Source of the DNA: Shewanella sp. VB17
GTDB lineage: Bacteria; Pseudomonadota; Gammaproteobacteria; Enterobacterales; Shewanellaceae
NCBI RefSeq assembly: GCF_013248905.1
Contig: NZ_JABRVS010000001.1
Coordinates: forward strand, 3,844,001 to 3,908,000
DNA length: 64,000 bases
Reading direction: 5' to 3'
In this document: piece by piece, positions 37,506 through 47,150 of the stretch
Position numbering within the stretch: the first letter of the stretch is position 1
How the letters are laid out: each line of letters opens with the position of its first letter
Program-made: the position numbers and the translations under genes
Notes under the pieces: generated by a model
Database searches by the model: none
What the model was told of the DNA's origin: nothing
The model's input: the letters and a program-made list of their open reading frames with translations, nothing else

Positions 37506-38254
37506 TAAATCACCTTCGCTTCGTTTTTCAATTTTTCCACTAACTCAGCCACTGAATTCACCATAACACCTGATTGACGCTCAGATGGAGGTGACACTTT
37601 CAGAATACGTTGATGCAATTTCAAGCTAACACCTAAACTGTCAACAGACATAGTCTCTAACGGCTTACGTTTCGCTTTCATTATGTTAGGTAACTTAGCA
37701 TAGCGAGGCTCATTTAAACGTAAATCAACAGTGACAACAGCAGGAAGTGGTAAGCTAAGACTCTGTAAGCCACCATCTATTTCACGAGTAACAGTAAGCA
37801 CTTCACCTTCAAGTTTCACCTCTGATGCAAATGTGGCCTGAGGCATCTTTCCTAATGCTGCTAACATTTGACCTGTTTGATTGTTATCACCGTCAATAGA
37901 TTGCTTACCAAGTAAAATGAGCTGGGCTTGCTCTTTTTTTTGTACACAATGGAGTAACTTAGCAATAGACAAGGGAACGAGCTCCTCATCAACTTCAACA
38001 TGAATACCTCGATCGGCCCCCAGTGCCATAGCCGTCCGTAACTGCTCTTGTGCCGCTTTGGGCCCAATCGTGACCACCACGACCTCTGAAGCAACTCCCG
38101 CTTCCTTTAAACGAACGGCTTCCTCTACAGCAATCTCACAAAAAGGGTTAATTGCCATCTTCGAGTTTGCGGTATCGACACCTGTATTGTCAGCATTTAC
38201 TCTAACTTTTACATTTGCATCGACGACGCGCTTAACGGGCACCAATACTTTCAT
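37505..38254 (-). CDS. etfB: Electron transfer flavoprotein beta subunit
   Basis: The 249-residue protein is an EtfB/FixA. It has KVLVPVKRVVDANVKVRV, NPFCEIAVEEAVRLKE, VVTIGPKAAQEQLRTALALGADRG-like sequence (here AMALGADRGIHV), GKQSIDGDNNQTGQML and VTREIDGGLQSLSLPLPAVV. It binds AMP and pairs with EtfA. It is first in the etfBA operon. LiuR-like and PsrA-like palindromes lie 80-120 bases before its start and tie the operon to fatty acid and branched-chain amino acid breakdown. Confidence 0.96.
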   Translation of the reverse strand: MKVLVPVKRVVDANVKVRVNADNTGVDTANSKMAINPFCEIAVEEAVRLKEAGVASEVVVVTIGPKAAQEQLRTAMALGADRGIHVEVDEELVPLSIAKLLHCVQKKEQAQLILLGKQSIDGDNNQTGQMLAALGKMPQATFASEVKLEGEVLTVTREIDGGLQSLSLPLPAVVTVDLRLNEPRYAKLPNIMKAKRKPLETMSVDSLGVSLKLHQRILKVSPPSERQSGVMVNSVAELVEKLKNEAKVI

Positions 38255-38334
38255 AGGGCTTCCTCTTACGTCATATTTTAGCGGAGTGCATATAGGCCAT
38301 TACCTATAAGTAAGTAGGCCTACTGTACTTGCTG

Positions 38335-38350
38335 TTAACGTTAACGTCAA
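38335..38350. promoter_or_regulatory. LiuR-like operator before etfBA
   Basis: TTAACGTTAACGTCAA fits the palindromic motif attributed to the MerR-family regulator LiuR in Shewanella (roughly TTKACGTWAACGTMAA, from memory). LiuR governs branched-chain amino acid and fatty acid degradation genes, in which ETF takes part. The site is in the promoter region of etfB. Confidence 0.55.
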
Positions 38351-38358
38351 CAAGCTTT

Positions 38359-38372
38359 CAAACGCTCGTTTG
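38359..38372. promoter_or_regulatory. PsrA-like palindrome before etfBA
   Basis: CAAACG-CT-CGTTTG is a perfect dyad, similar to the sites reported for the TetR-family fatty acid regulator PsrA in gammaproteobacteria. It lies next to the LiuR-like site, upstream of etfBA. The binding protein is inferred. Confidence 0.5.
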
Positions 38373-38566
38373 CATAAAAAACGATAACCAAGGCAAAAAT
38401 AAAGATTTTTATTGCTCAAAAACAATAAAAAATACTTATTTTTGATTTTTATTTGTATATTGGGCAATTAATATCAAATATTATTTGATCCTTGTTGTAT
38501 AAATTCCTATCATTAGCTATCTAATATATTTTTTACCTCACTTCTATTAATTGGACCAATATTATT

Positions 38567-38962
38567 ATGAATGATTTTCTTGAAATACTAACTCACGGTC
38601 GTCGTTTTAAAGCGGCAGTAAAAGAATTATCTATCGATGATTTAAATGAACTATCAGGCAAACTTGAAAAAATTATCACAGAGAGAGAATCTCAAGCTGA
38701 AGTAGAAACTGCAGCGATGGCAGAGCGTAATGCTAAAATTGATGAAATCCGTAAGCAAATGCAAGCAGTTGGCTTATCAATTGATGATTTAGGTTCTACT
38801 ACTATTAAAGCAGCACCTAAAAAGCGCGACCCACGCCCAGCGAAATATACAATAGCAGCACCAAACGGTGAAGCTATTACTTGGACTGGTCAAGGTCGTA
38901 TGCCAACAGTGTTTAAAAACGAACTAGATAAAGGGCGCACTATGGATGACTTCCTTATCTAA
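38567..38962 (+). CDS. hns: H-NS-family nucleoid-associated protein
   Basis: The 131-residue protein has the N-terminal helical oligomerisation part with a coiled coil (MNDFLEILTHGRRFKAAVKE to about residue 70). A linker follows, then the C-terminal DNA-binding domain with the core WTGQGRMPTVFK, where the Q-G-R loop enters the minor groove of AT-rich DNA. Length and architecture match H-NS/StpA. It is monocistronic with its own terminator. Xenogeneic silencing of AT-rich islands, such as the sugar locus in this window, would be its expected role. Confidence 0.93.
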   Translation: MNDFLEILTHGRRFKAAVKELSIDDLNELSGKLEKIITERESQAEVETAAMAERNAKIDEIRKQMQAVGLSIDDLGSTTIKAAPKKRDPRPAKYTIAAPNGEAITWTGQGRMPTVFKNELDKGRTMDDFLI

Positions 38963-38986
38963 ATACTATTATTTTAGATAGTGATT

Positions 38987-39010
38987 AAAACCGGCATATG
39001 CCGGTTTTTT
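38987..39010 (+). terminator. Terminator after hns
   Basis: AAAACCGGC-ATAT-GCCGGTTTT forms a 9-bp stem and ends in a run of T, 24 bases behind the hns stop. Confidence 0.92.
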
Positions 39011-40138
39011 TATAACCTAAAACAACAAAATAAGACCCATTACTAACATTAATAGCACCTTAACAAGGTAAAGCTATAACACTTAATCACAGGTAGATAA
39101 AATAACCTCCAAAATAAAACATATAAAAAAATTTTCGATAAAAAATTTAAATCTATAAAAACACAAATAAGAGCCGCAACATACTGATAACATTAAAAAA
39201 TAATATATGTGCGTTGGTTTAACCTTAACTGTGATAATTCAATAATAAGATACAATCACTACAGCGTATAATCAAAAAAATGACCACTGTTATAATAAAT
39301 AATAAAGTAATAACATCATCAATACGCTATCGACTTAAAAAAGTCCACTCTGTAAAATTCATCATTATTTAGCTATAGATTATGCTAATGAATTGATTTT
39401 TTTATATTTAAGAAGTAAATTATTACTTCTTATCAAAAAAAATAATACACATAAAAAATGCAAAAAATAGCACTATTCATAAATTAAAAAGCAATTTAAC
39501 GTCATTGAAATCAATAAAAATACATGAAAAAAGCTATAAGTGGTGGCGTAATGTACAGTCAAGTAACCTCAATGAAATAATCTATGCTCTTATCTCAAAT
39601 TAACACCGACATTGATAAGAACATACTAAGATACGACACACTACTAACTAATAGTTAACGGCTGATGAAACATAAACCATTATCGCCCTCAATCCACACC
39701 CGCTCATCTGCCACCAATTAACATAACAATAAATGCAAATGACCCCTATAGCATACAATAAAGAACTGCTACCATACTTAACTTTCTAAAACAATGTTAA
39801 AAACCAGTTTCACTGCTGTTTCTTTTTCAATCGACAAACACAATACATCAAACGTTATATCATCACTAAAAGTGACTCTTATGAAGAGATATAAGGACTA
39901 TAGGCAAAAACCAATGCCAATATAATAAAAGCAGATCAAAATAATCAACAACAACCTCTTTATCAAAAGCATCTAAAGCGATAGAATCTCATGCACATGA
40001 CACTACAAAAAACGTTAGTGACGACTATATTGTCTCTAGTGCTATATGCCTAAACATAAATGCCTGATTGTTAACCTTCGATCTAAAAATGGGTCAGCAT
40101 CTATAATTTAGGATCGAAAATGATATTTACAGGCCTAA
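39011..40138. other. Long AT-rich non-coding stretch
   Basis: About 1.1 kb without any open frame that has a credible start, codon use or ribosome-binding site, and without a recognised RNA fold. It is extremely AT-rich with many A runs, which is the kind of DNA that H-NS binds. The last 60 bases should hold the rcsF promoter. I see nothing else that I can support. Confidence 0.5.
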
Positions 40139-40525
40139 ATGATGAAAAAAACCTTAACACCTATCCTTCTTTTACTCCTAAATGGTTGTGCAAACGGGTA
40201 TACATTTAACAGTAACCTCAATGCAGAAGCTATCGATGAATATTTCAAAGTATCTGATGTCATTGTCTATGAAGATAGTCTACCTAACAGCAACTTTGAA
40301 CCTAAAGGACTCGTTGAAGGAGAATCTTGTCAAATAGGAGTAAATGATGCGCCTGCAACGATAGTAGAAGCTCGTACACTCGCCAGACGTTCAGCTGCTG
40401 ATAAAGGCGCTAATGGCCTTATTATCAAAACCTGCTTTGTATCAAAAGAACAAACACAAGACTGCGTAACGAGTGCCCTTTGCATTGGGCAAGCCATTAA
40501 CCTTGCTAGCTCAGATATCCACTAA
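40139..40525 (+). CDS. rcsF: RcsF-like outer membrane lipoprotein
   Basis: The 128-residue protein has a lipoprotein signal peptide with lipobox LLNGC (Cys 17). The mature part resembles RcsF: VEGESCQIGVNDAPATIVEA, then GLIIKTCFVSK and QDCVTSALCIGQAINL, matching the disulfide-forming Cys pattern of E. coli RcsF. RcsF senses envelope stress and activates the Rcs phosphorelay. It directly precedes trmO, the same order as in E. coli (rcsF-yaeB), which supports the assignment. Whether a full Rcs system exists here cannot be seen. Confidence 0.78.
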   Translation: MMKKTLTPILLLLLNGCANGYTFNSNLNAEAIDEYFKVSDVIVYEDSLPNSNFEPKGLVEGESCQIGVNDAPATIVEARTLARRSAADKGANGLIIKTCFVSKEQTQDCVTSALCIGQAINLASSDIH

Positions 40526-40550
40526 CCTAATTTTAAGAAGCTAAATACAG

Positions 40551-41273
40551 ATGACATTAACCAGTCAGCTTCAGGCTGTTGGCATATGCCGCACGCCATA
40601 TAAGCAAAAGTTCGGGATCCCAAGACAGCCAGGTCTCGTCACTGCGGCCCGAGGCTTTGTCGAACTTCAGCCACCATTTAATCAAATCGATGCGGTTAGA
40701 GGATTAGAGCAATACTCACACATATGGCTACTTTTTAGTTTTCATGAAAATTTATCTCAAGGTTGGAAGACCACCGTGAGACCTCCTCGTCTTGGTGGAA
40801 ACATAAAAATGGGCGTCTTTGCTACACGTTCGACCTTCAGGCCTAATGGCATTGGTCAGTCGGTGGTAAAATTGCATCAGATCAATCACAAAAATGGGAT
40901 TGTCTCACTTGAGATCTCCGGCATGGATCTCCTCGATGGTACGCCCATTATTGACATTAAGCCTTACATTCCCTTTTCTGACGCCATTGAAGATGCACAA
41001 GGAGGCATCGCTCATGAAACACCAAGCCTAACTCAGGTCATATTTTCAAAGCATGCTCGCCAACAACTCATTGATCACCAAAAGCAAGCTCAATATCCAA
41101 GATTAGAAGCCCTAATCACAAGCGTACTAGCCCAAGATCCTCGACCCGCCTATAAGAAAGCTAAAAGCGATCCTAAAGAGTATCAAGTAGCACTGTATGA
41201 CTTAGATATTATCTGGCATATCGAAGGAGACACAATTCAAGTGACAGAATTACGTTCAAGTTCAAAAGAATAA
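40551..41273 (+). CDS. trmO: tRNA (N6-threonylcarbamoyladenosine37-N6)-methyltransferase TrmO
   Basis: The 240-residue protein belongs to the TsaA/YaeB family: GICRTPYKQKFGIPRQPGLV at the N-terminus, LEQYSHIWLLFSFHEN, RPPRLGGNIKMGVFATRSTF, RPNGIGQSVVKL and DLLDGTPIIDIKPYIPFSD. It N6-methylates t6A37 in certain tRNAs using SAM. Length and neighbour (rcsF) agree with the family. The two genes are 25 bases apart and likely co-transcribed. Confidence 0.9.
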   Translation: MTLTSQLQAVGICRTPYKQKFGIPRQPGLVTAARGFVELQPPFNQIDAVRGLEQYSHIWLLFSFHENLSQGWKTTVRPPRLGGNIKMGVFATRSTFRPNGIGQSVVKLHQINHKNGIVSLEISGMDLLDGTPIIDIKPYIPFSDAIEDAQGGIAHETPSLTQVIFSKHARQQLIDHQKQAQYPRLEALITSVLAQDPRPAYKKAKSDPKEYQVALYDLDIIWHIEGDTIQVTELRSSSKE

Positions 41274-41360
41274 GGACAATTGACTCAATGCTAAAAATAA
41301 AAAATCTTGAGTAAATAACACTTAAAAAAATATTTAGCCAGAGGGAAGCTACTTTAAGGG

Positions 41361-41873
41361 TTATACACTTAAGAACCAGTTTACAGCTTGATTTTCATGG
41401 TATTGAACAAAGCTATCTTTACCATGACAATACACATCAATATCATTATTACATGTGCTGGCAAGCTCTATTTTTAAAGTTTGATACTCATGCATTATAT
41501 CTGGGTGGGCTATCAAATAATCACGAAAGGCGAGATGTCTTTGTATGTGGCAATCTCCAACCATAAACCCATGAATTTGATGGGTTCGATGATCTCCACC
41601 CTTGCGATAATAGCGCCTCCCTTCAATGCCAAACTCCCCCATAGCTTCATAACCCATCTCTTCAAAAAAGCCAGATGCAGCATCTAGCTTTGTGAGAGAG
41701 TCCACTTCGATCATAATATCGATAATGGGTTTTGCAGCTAAACCTTTCACTGCTGTACTGCCTATATGGTGAACCTTACACACCATTTCACCCAATGTAT
41801 TTAATAACGCGCACTTTTCCTCTTGATACAACTCAGCCCAACCTTGTTGATATTTTACCACATTAACTATCAT
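41361..41873 (-). CDS. GrpB/UPF0157 family nucleotidyltransferase-like protein
   Basis: The 170-residue protein shows the GrpB signatures HHIGSTAVKGLAAKPIIDIM and GIEGRRYYRKGGDHRTHQIH, followed by HLAFRDYLIAHPDIMHEYQ. GrpB proteins belong to the nucleotidyltransferase superfamily; their biochemical role is not settled. It lies 12 bases behind the AAA ATPase gene on the same strand, so the pair is probably one operon. Confidence 0.88.
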   Translation of the reverse strand: MIVNVVKYQQGWAELYQEEKCALLNTLGEMVCKVHHIGSTAVKGLAAKPIIDIMIEVDSLTKLDAASGFFEEMGYEAMGEFGIEGRRYYRKGGDHRTHQIHGFMVGDCHIQRHLAFRDYLIAHPDIMHEYQTLKIELASTCNNDIDVYCHGKDSFVQYHENQAVNWFLSV

Positions 41874-41885
41874 AATTTTAACACC

Positions 41886-42425
41886 TTAATTTTGTTCGAT
41901 CATAGTTAGAATAAATTTAAGACGTTCAGCAACAGAGGTTTTAGGTACCTCAACCAAGGTATAACCGAATTTTTGATAGGCGCTGACCATCTTGTCGTAA
42001 GTAGCAATAGCTTGCTTAAATTGCTGCTTACGCTCCGCATCATTTATAAAAATTTCTTCCCAAGGCGGAAAAATAAAAACTTGAGGATTATACCTAAGTG
42101 TTTTGCAGTCCATTACAAGTTGCTCTGGAATGACCAACTCTTCTAATCTCGAATAGCCATATGAATCAACAATTCCACGATCGAAGAACACTAGGCTCTT
42201 TGATCCTTGATAATAATCGAAAGTTAACATTTCAGCTTTCACCATTTCATCTCGAAACGCCACCTTATCTTCCCAAGGTAGTGCTGTGCCATGCTGGGTA
42301 ACTTGCAACTGTATTATTTTTCGCCCGACCTCAGAGGCACATTGAAACCCCAAGTTAATTAGCTCATGTATCACACTCGTTTTTCCAGAGCCTGGGCCAC
42401 CTGTAAATACCATGAAATTATTCAA
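41886..42425 (-). CDS. NadR/AAA_28-like P-loop ATPase or kinase
   Basis: The protein of about 179 residues has a Walker A motif, GGPGSGKTSVIHELI, near its N-terminus and a Walker B-like VFFDRGIVDSYGYSRL near residue 75. The pattern fits the AAA_28 family of predicted small-molecule kinases. A TTG at 42425 is the likely start because AGGAGG lies about six bases upstream; the frame stays open to an ATG at 42482 without a ribosome-binding site. Substrate unknown. It may work with the GrpB-like nucleotidyltransferase downstream. Confidence 0.75.
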   Translation of the reverse strand: MNNFMVFTGGPGSGKTSVIHELINLGFQCASEVGRKIIQLQVTQHGTALPWEDKVAFRDEMVKAEMLTFDYYQGSKSLVFFDRGIVDSYGYSRLEELVIPEQLVMDCKTLRYNPQVFIFPPWEEIFINDAERKQQFKQAIATYDKMVSAYQKFGYTLVEVPKTSVAERLKFILTMIEQN

Positions 42426-42499
42426 AATAACCTCCTCTTCGTTGTAACTGTACCTCATTAGCTTTGAATCACACAATGGCATTTACATGATGAATAATG

Positions 42500-43285
42500 T
42501 TAACACTTAACCTTCAGCACTACGTTTGAATACATGTTGAGCAAAATAAATACAACAAAAACTAACGCAGCAATAAATATGCTGTAAATACACAGTCCGA
42601 TTGTCATTGCTGCAAACAGGTCTGGCGCTTTCATCAACGTCGTCATCAATGAATCTTGATAATAAAAAAACCACTGATGATTATCAGGAAACACCACCTC
42701 ATGAAACCAATAAAACACTCGAGTCGGACCAATGACAAATACACACACTAGACTAGCACCAATAGCGGCACTATAGACTGTGAACAAAATGTGTTTGTTG
42801 AACATAGGAAATGTTAAGGGCTGATGAAACATCAGTCCTCTAACGACGGGCAATAAAACAAGTACTAATAACACTACAATACAAAAAAATGATGCGTTAT
42901 TTAATGTATCAATCAAATTGGCAACATCTTGTAGATGGATCACCTCGGCTTTGGTCAACAATGGCTGCGTATGGTAAGAAGTGTTAAAGGAAAGCTCGGT
43001 TAATCCAACGCCATGATGGTGAATGGCACTAACAATGTCAGAAAATAGCCGTACGTGCTCAGTTTTACCTAACTGTTCAAGTCCCAAAAAGTGCTTATTT
43101 TGCGGTCCAAACACATCTATGTGTTGCTCTATCTCAATCCAATCATAAAGGCTTGCATAATGAAAATCTTGTGATTTCATTACATGCCACGCAGCCCAAA
43201 CTACGGCAATAAACACACATATACTCACGATAAACCAATAACAACTGACAGCTAATTGATTCATTTTTTTGGGCAAAAACATCAT
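42500..43285 (-). CDS. DUF1461 (TIGR01906/Lit-like) integral membrane protein
   Basis: The 261-residue protein has four or five hydrophobic helices: residues 12-32, 132-150, 168-190 and 225-258. A large extracytoplasmic loop lies between the first two. The loop motif HVRLFSDIVSAIHHHGVG and the segment WFFYYQDSLMTTLMKAPDLF match DUF1461. The family includes the Gram-positive lipoprotein acyltransferase Lit; the role in gammaproteobacteria is not known. It is upstream of the ATPase and GrpB genes on the same strand, with a 74-base gap. Confidence 0.72.
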   Translation of the reverse strand: MMFLPKKMNQLAVSCYWFIVSICVFIAVVWAAWHVMKSQDFHYASLYDWIEIEQHIDVFGPQNKHFLGLEQLGKTEHVRLFSDIVSAIHHHGVGLTELSFNTSYHTQPLLTKAEVIHLQDVANLIDTLNNASFFCIVVLLVLVLLPVVRGLMFHQPLTFPMFNKHILFTVYSAAIGASLVCVFVIGPTRVFYWFHEVVFPDNHQWFFYYQDSLMTTLMKAPDLFAAMTIGLCIYSIFIAALVFVVFILLNMYSNVVLKVKC

Positions 43286-43772
43286 TATTTTTCATCCATT
43301 TTTTTGTGATTAAATGAAACTATCTCCAAACAACGTCACAATGCAGCGTTCAGCATTTCAACGTTATTGGATATCAATAAAGAACAAGCAGAAAATTAAG
43401 GTGAGAATATATCATAAAAAATAACTAAATTTGGATGAGGGCGACTTTATTGATGAACTGATACATCACTATCGCTTCCATGACACACACTAAGTCACCA
43501 TCAATAGTTTCGAATCTGATTGGCTTAACCAAGCTCAAGCGTATTAAGTATAATGAAACATCATGAGGTTCTTCGAACGCAGCGACAATAAGTGATCAAC
43601 AAAACCTCTCACAACAGTCAATGACTCTGTGTTGCGAAGGTTTGAATAATCATAACATTATAATCCACTTTGATTTTATTAAAGATGCAACAATAACTAT
43701 CGAACCTATACTCAGAGTAAATTCTATTCACTGCTGTGCTCAGTAATCAAGGATTTTTGACTGTTATTAGCA
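43286..43772. other. Intergenic stretch
   Basis: No gene with a credible start is visible on either strand. Several short frames are broken by close stops. I see no clear terminator or regulatory palindrome. Confidence 0.4.
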
Positions 43773-44615
43773 TTATTTTGGTACAGTTTGAGAAGCCATG
43801 AACTGGTTAGCTTGCTTTAAGTATTCCTCAAATTTTCCTTCTACTTTCATTTTTCGAAAAATATCTGCCAATCTAACCGTCAGCTCACTATGACGTTGAT
43901 GTAGGTAACCATAAATATGAATTTTTTCTAATGTCGTGATCATTTTAATTTTTTTATCCGCAAATTCAGGCGTGTTTAATACATCATTGGTTATTCTATC
44001 AGCTGCTATGTAAAGATCGATTCGACCTCTACCTAATTTATGCAATGAATCAATCGGGGCTGAAGAATCATTGATATTGTCAGGATACTTGGATTGTGAA
44101 AGCCGTTTAGGCACCAGGTAATTTCCGCGATAATAGTCGATTTTATACTGACTACTGACGACATCCTGCCAAGATTTGATCTCGATTAATGGATTAGATG
44201 CAAATACGCCAATATGAGTAGTACTTATGGGTTCTTCTATCCGAATAAGATTCGGATGTCCTAACCCATAATGCTCAACTCGTAGCGCTTCACCATCGAG
44301 TACCCCTGAATCTGTCATCCGACTTGCACGAACAACAGGCAGAACTATATAGCTAAAATTTATATTGATGCGTAAAAAAGCATCAGTATAAATTAATTCA
44401 GCCCATTTCATATTTACATTGCTATCAGGATCAGCAGGAAATGCGAGCTTGATACTTTGATTGTTCGCTCCTTGTACTATTAAGCTAAACATGCTCAACG
44501 CACCAATGAAAACAATGCTTTTCAAGGTTAAGAATACATAATGTGAAGGCTTACACCATACAGTCACAACACGTGTAGTCGTACACTGGCAAATGGATAT
44601 TAATACACCTAACAT
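43773..44615 (-). CDS. Periplasmic solute-binding protein-like (SBP_bac_3)
   Basis: The 280-residue protein has a hydrophobic export segment at residues 28-50 (VFLTLKSIVFIGALSMFSLI), which implies an unusually long n-region. A mature part resembling family 3 solute-binding proteins follows: AELIYTDAFLRININFSYIV, GVFASNPLIEIKSWQDV, DSLHKLGRGRIDLYIAADRI, and a C-terminal helix near FRKMKVEGKFEEYLKQAN. No permease or ATPase gene is adjacent. It follows a chemoreceptor and a Cys-rich protein in tandem, so a sensory role is more likely than transport. Confidence 0.72.
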   Translation of the reverse strand: MLGVLISICQCTTTRVVTVWCKPSHYVFLTLKSIVFIGALSMFSLIVQGANNQSIKLAFPADPDSNVNMKWAELIYTDAFLRININFSYIVLPVVRASRMTDSGVLDGEALRVEHYGLGHPNLIRIEEPISTTHIGVFASNPLIEIKSWQDVVSSQYKIDYYRGNYLVPKRLSQSKYPDNINDSSAPIDSLHKLGRGRIDLYIAADRITNDVLNTPEFADKKIKMITTLEKIHIYGYLHQRHSELTVRLADIFRKMKVEGKFEEYLKQANQFMASQTVPK

Positions 44616-44639
44616 AAAAATATATCCTGAATTTATTCT

Positions 44640-44999
44640 TTAACCATCACACTTATTAAACTCTTCTGCAGCTTTCTCATAAACCGTACAAAAATCATCG
44701 CTCCCATTCGATGCTTTAATTTGCTTATCATCATATAATGCATTAATAACTTTCGATTTAGTCACTGTCACTCGTTTATTTTTACAAGATGAAACTGCCA
44801 TTTCGCCACATTCTTGTGCACTACTTGCCTCTTTAAATTTAGAACAGCTTTGTTTACCTTTACACTTTTTATAACTGATCTTCTCTTTATCTGGACACGA
44901 TGTACGAGTGTACTGAATTTCACAAGCACCAGCGAAAGCAAATTCAGTGAACATAAAAGTAAATATAGCCATAAATAGACAAATAAATTGAAGTTTCAT
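44640..44999 (-). CDS. Small Cys-rich secreted protein
   Basis: The 119-residue protein has a Sec signal peptide (about residues 1-23, ending AFAFAG). The mature part has eight Cys residues and many Lys residues, which suggests a disulfide-bonded periplasmic or exported domain. No family is recognised. AGAGGA precedes the ATG. It lies between the chemoreceptor and the solute-binding-like gene with gaps of 34 and 24 bases, so it is probably part of the same transcript. Confidence 0.65.
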   Translation of the reverse strand: MKLQFICLFMAIFTFMFTEFAFAGACEIQYTRTSCPDKEKISYKKCKGKQSCSKFKEASSAQECGEMAVSSCKNKRVTVTKSKVINALYDDKQIKASNGSDDFCTVYEKAAEEFNKCDG

Positions 45000-45033
45000 A
45001 CCAAAAATCCTCTTATTGTAAGTCGTGGGTTAG

Positions 45034-47031
45034 TTAAGTTTTAAAACGATTTAGCAGCGCACGCTGTGCCTCTGCCATTTCAGCAAGTTGTTGGCTCGCT
45101 TCTTGGTTTTCACGTGCTCGCACCGCCGTTTGCTCTGTAATATCATTGATATCATTGACGCTCGTTAATTGTGATTGGGCTGCAATGGTTTGCTGCTCTG
45201 ATGCTGAAGCTATCTGTTGACTCATGTCACGAATAGACTGAATACTTTCAACGATATTATGCAGCATATCTTTTACTTTGTTACTTCCAACGACACAGTT
45301 TTGTGAAGCATCTTGTGATTCTTTCATGCTATCAACTGACCGTCCGGCTCCTTCAACTAAATGTTCAATAGCAGACTGGATCTCCTGAGTCGAATCTTGT
45401 GTTCGGCTTGCCAATGACCGGACTTCATCAGCGACAACGGCAAAGCCCCTTCCTTGCTCACCGGCACGAGCAGCTTCTATCGCTGCATTTAATGCAAGTA
45501 AGTTAGTTTGTTCTGCAATCCCTTTAATCTCAGATAATACTGAACTAATATTCATCGTATCATCGTTCAAACTTTGTATAACCTTCGCTGACTCTTCAAT
45601 TGTATTACCTAACTGAATAATACTCTCGGTATTTTCCAGCAACACAGATTCACCTTGTTTTGCTTGCATATTAACCTGTTCAACTTGAGATAAGGTGACA
45701 TTAACACTCTGAGATACTGACGATACAGTTTCAGTCATTTGTGAAATCGAGCTACTCATCGCTTCCATTTGCTGCTGCTGTTGATTGGCACTAGCAAAGC
45801 TCATATCTGCAATGGTACTGGTTTCTTCAGCTGTACTGGCCAATAAATGGGAATTATTTGCAATTTCCTGTAATGCATTACGAAGACTATTTAATAACTG
45901 TTGCATACAATCAGCCATATCCCCTAATTCATCTTTGCGCTTATTGTCAAACTGGACCGTCATGTCACCGGTTGCTGCGATCTTTAATTTCTCAACCACT
46001 TGTTTAAGGGGATAGCAAATTGAGCGTGTCACCAAAAATGACATCACTAAAGAGAGAATAACGATAAGTAATACCAAAATAATTAACGTCAATTGGCTGT
46101 CTGCCACAATGCCTGAAGCACTTTGCTTTACACCATCTGTGTAGACCTCTATTTTGTGATTCAGCTCTATAAGTAACGTTTGCATTGTATTAGCTTGAGT
46201 CGCGGACAATTCAAACTCTTTTTTTACTTTAGAAAAGCTTTTAAGATTATTAATCTTTGACTTAATCGCACTATTATCTCCACTTAATGCCCCTTTAAAC
46301 TGCTGGATATTGTCAACCATCGCAATTAACTCATCACTTCCTTTAAGTTCATAAGATGATTGCAACGTTGTTAACAGCGTAGATATGTCTTTTAGACTAG
46401 TTTCCACCTCTTTACTTAGACCCATAATTTCAAAGGCCAAATTTGACTTAAGCGCCTGATTTGCAGTCCCTACCGTCACTTCAATTAACTCAACAAATCG
46501 AGCTATATCATCAACCGTTTGCTGATCTTCAGCCATGCTTTCTAAATCATAGGCAAAACTTAAACTTTCATCACCCATGTCACCAAATTCACGCGTCAAT
46601 TTAGCCGTTATTTCTATTTGCTTAAGAACATTTAATAATTGTTCAATGCCTTTATTAGCAATACCGTATAGCTGTGCATTGGCCTTTTCAACTTGTGTGA
46701 ATAGCTCAACAAACTCAGGTAAAGTATTAAGTTGATTACCTAAATTAATAATACTCGTTTGATTAACTGCTTGCACTTCAGTAAAACGTTCTGACAATAA
46801 CATCGCTTCACTAAGCTTATCTGCTGTTATTAATTGCTTTAATACAAGCTCACTGGTCAATACACTTTTTGATAAGTTTGCAGCAGAAATAAGAATTGGC
46901 ACACTTTGGGAGGATAATTTATCGATACCAGTATTGATATTATTAACACTGGTACGTGCAACAAGAAACAGCACGATAGAAAGCAATAATGAAATGGCGA
47001 ATCCGCTATAAATCCTAGTTGTCACAGTCAT
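45034..47031 (-). CDS. Methyl-accepting chemotaxis protein
   Basis: The 665-residue receptor has a first transmembrane helix (residues 7-25), a long helical periplasmic sensor (about 26-310), a second transmembrane helix (about 312-335, [20 protein letters not shown]), a HAMP domain, and a cytoplasmic coiled coil with the signalling tip. The tip holds [20 protein letters not shown] and [18 protein letters not shown]. It passes ligand signals to CheA/CheW. Its ligand is unknown. The secreted proteins encoded directly downstream could present ligands to it. Confidence 0.95.
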   Translation of the reverse strand: MTVTTRIYSGFAISLLLSIVLFLVARTSVNNINTGIDKLSSQSVPILISAANLSKSVLTSELVLKQLITADKLSEAMLLSERFTEVQAVNQTSIINLGNQLNTLPEFVELFTQVEKANAQLYGIANKGIEQLLNVLKQIEITAKLTREFGDMGDESLSFAYDLESMAEDQQTVDDIARFVELIEVTVGTANQALKSNLAFEIMGLSKEVETSLKDISTLLTTLQSSYELKGSDELIAMVDNIQQFKGALSGDNSAIKSKINNLKSFSKVKKEFELSATQANTMQTLLIELNHKIEVYTDGVKQSASGIVADSQLTLIILVLLIVILSLVMSFLVTRSICYPLKQVVEKLKIAATGDMTVQFDNKRKDELGDMADCMQQLLNSLRNALQEIANNSHLLASTAEETSTIADMSFASANQQQQQMEAMSSSISQMTETVSSVSQSVNVTLSQVEQVNMQAKQGESVLLENTESIIQLGNTIEESAKVIQSLNDDTMNISSVLSEIKGIAEQTNLLALNAAIEAARAGEQGRGFAVVADEVRSLASRTQDSTQEIQSAIEHLVEGAGRSVDSMKESQDASQNCVVGSNKVKDMLHNIVESIQSIRDMSQQIASASEQQTIAAQSQLTSVNDINDITEQTAVRARENQEASQQLAEMAEAQRALLNRFKT

Positions 47032-47150
47032 ATTACTACATCAATTTAAATGAGCCTCTATTAGCTATAGCAAATTATGCCGTGAATGCGAGAAAACGAC
47101 TAAAAAAATAACAATATCGACTTAGGTATCCTCTGTTTTTATTCTACTGA

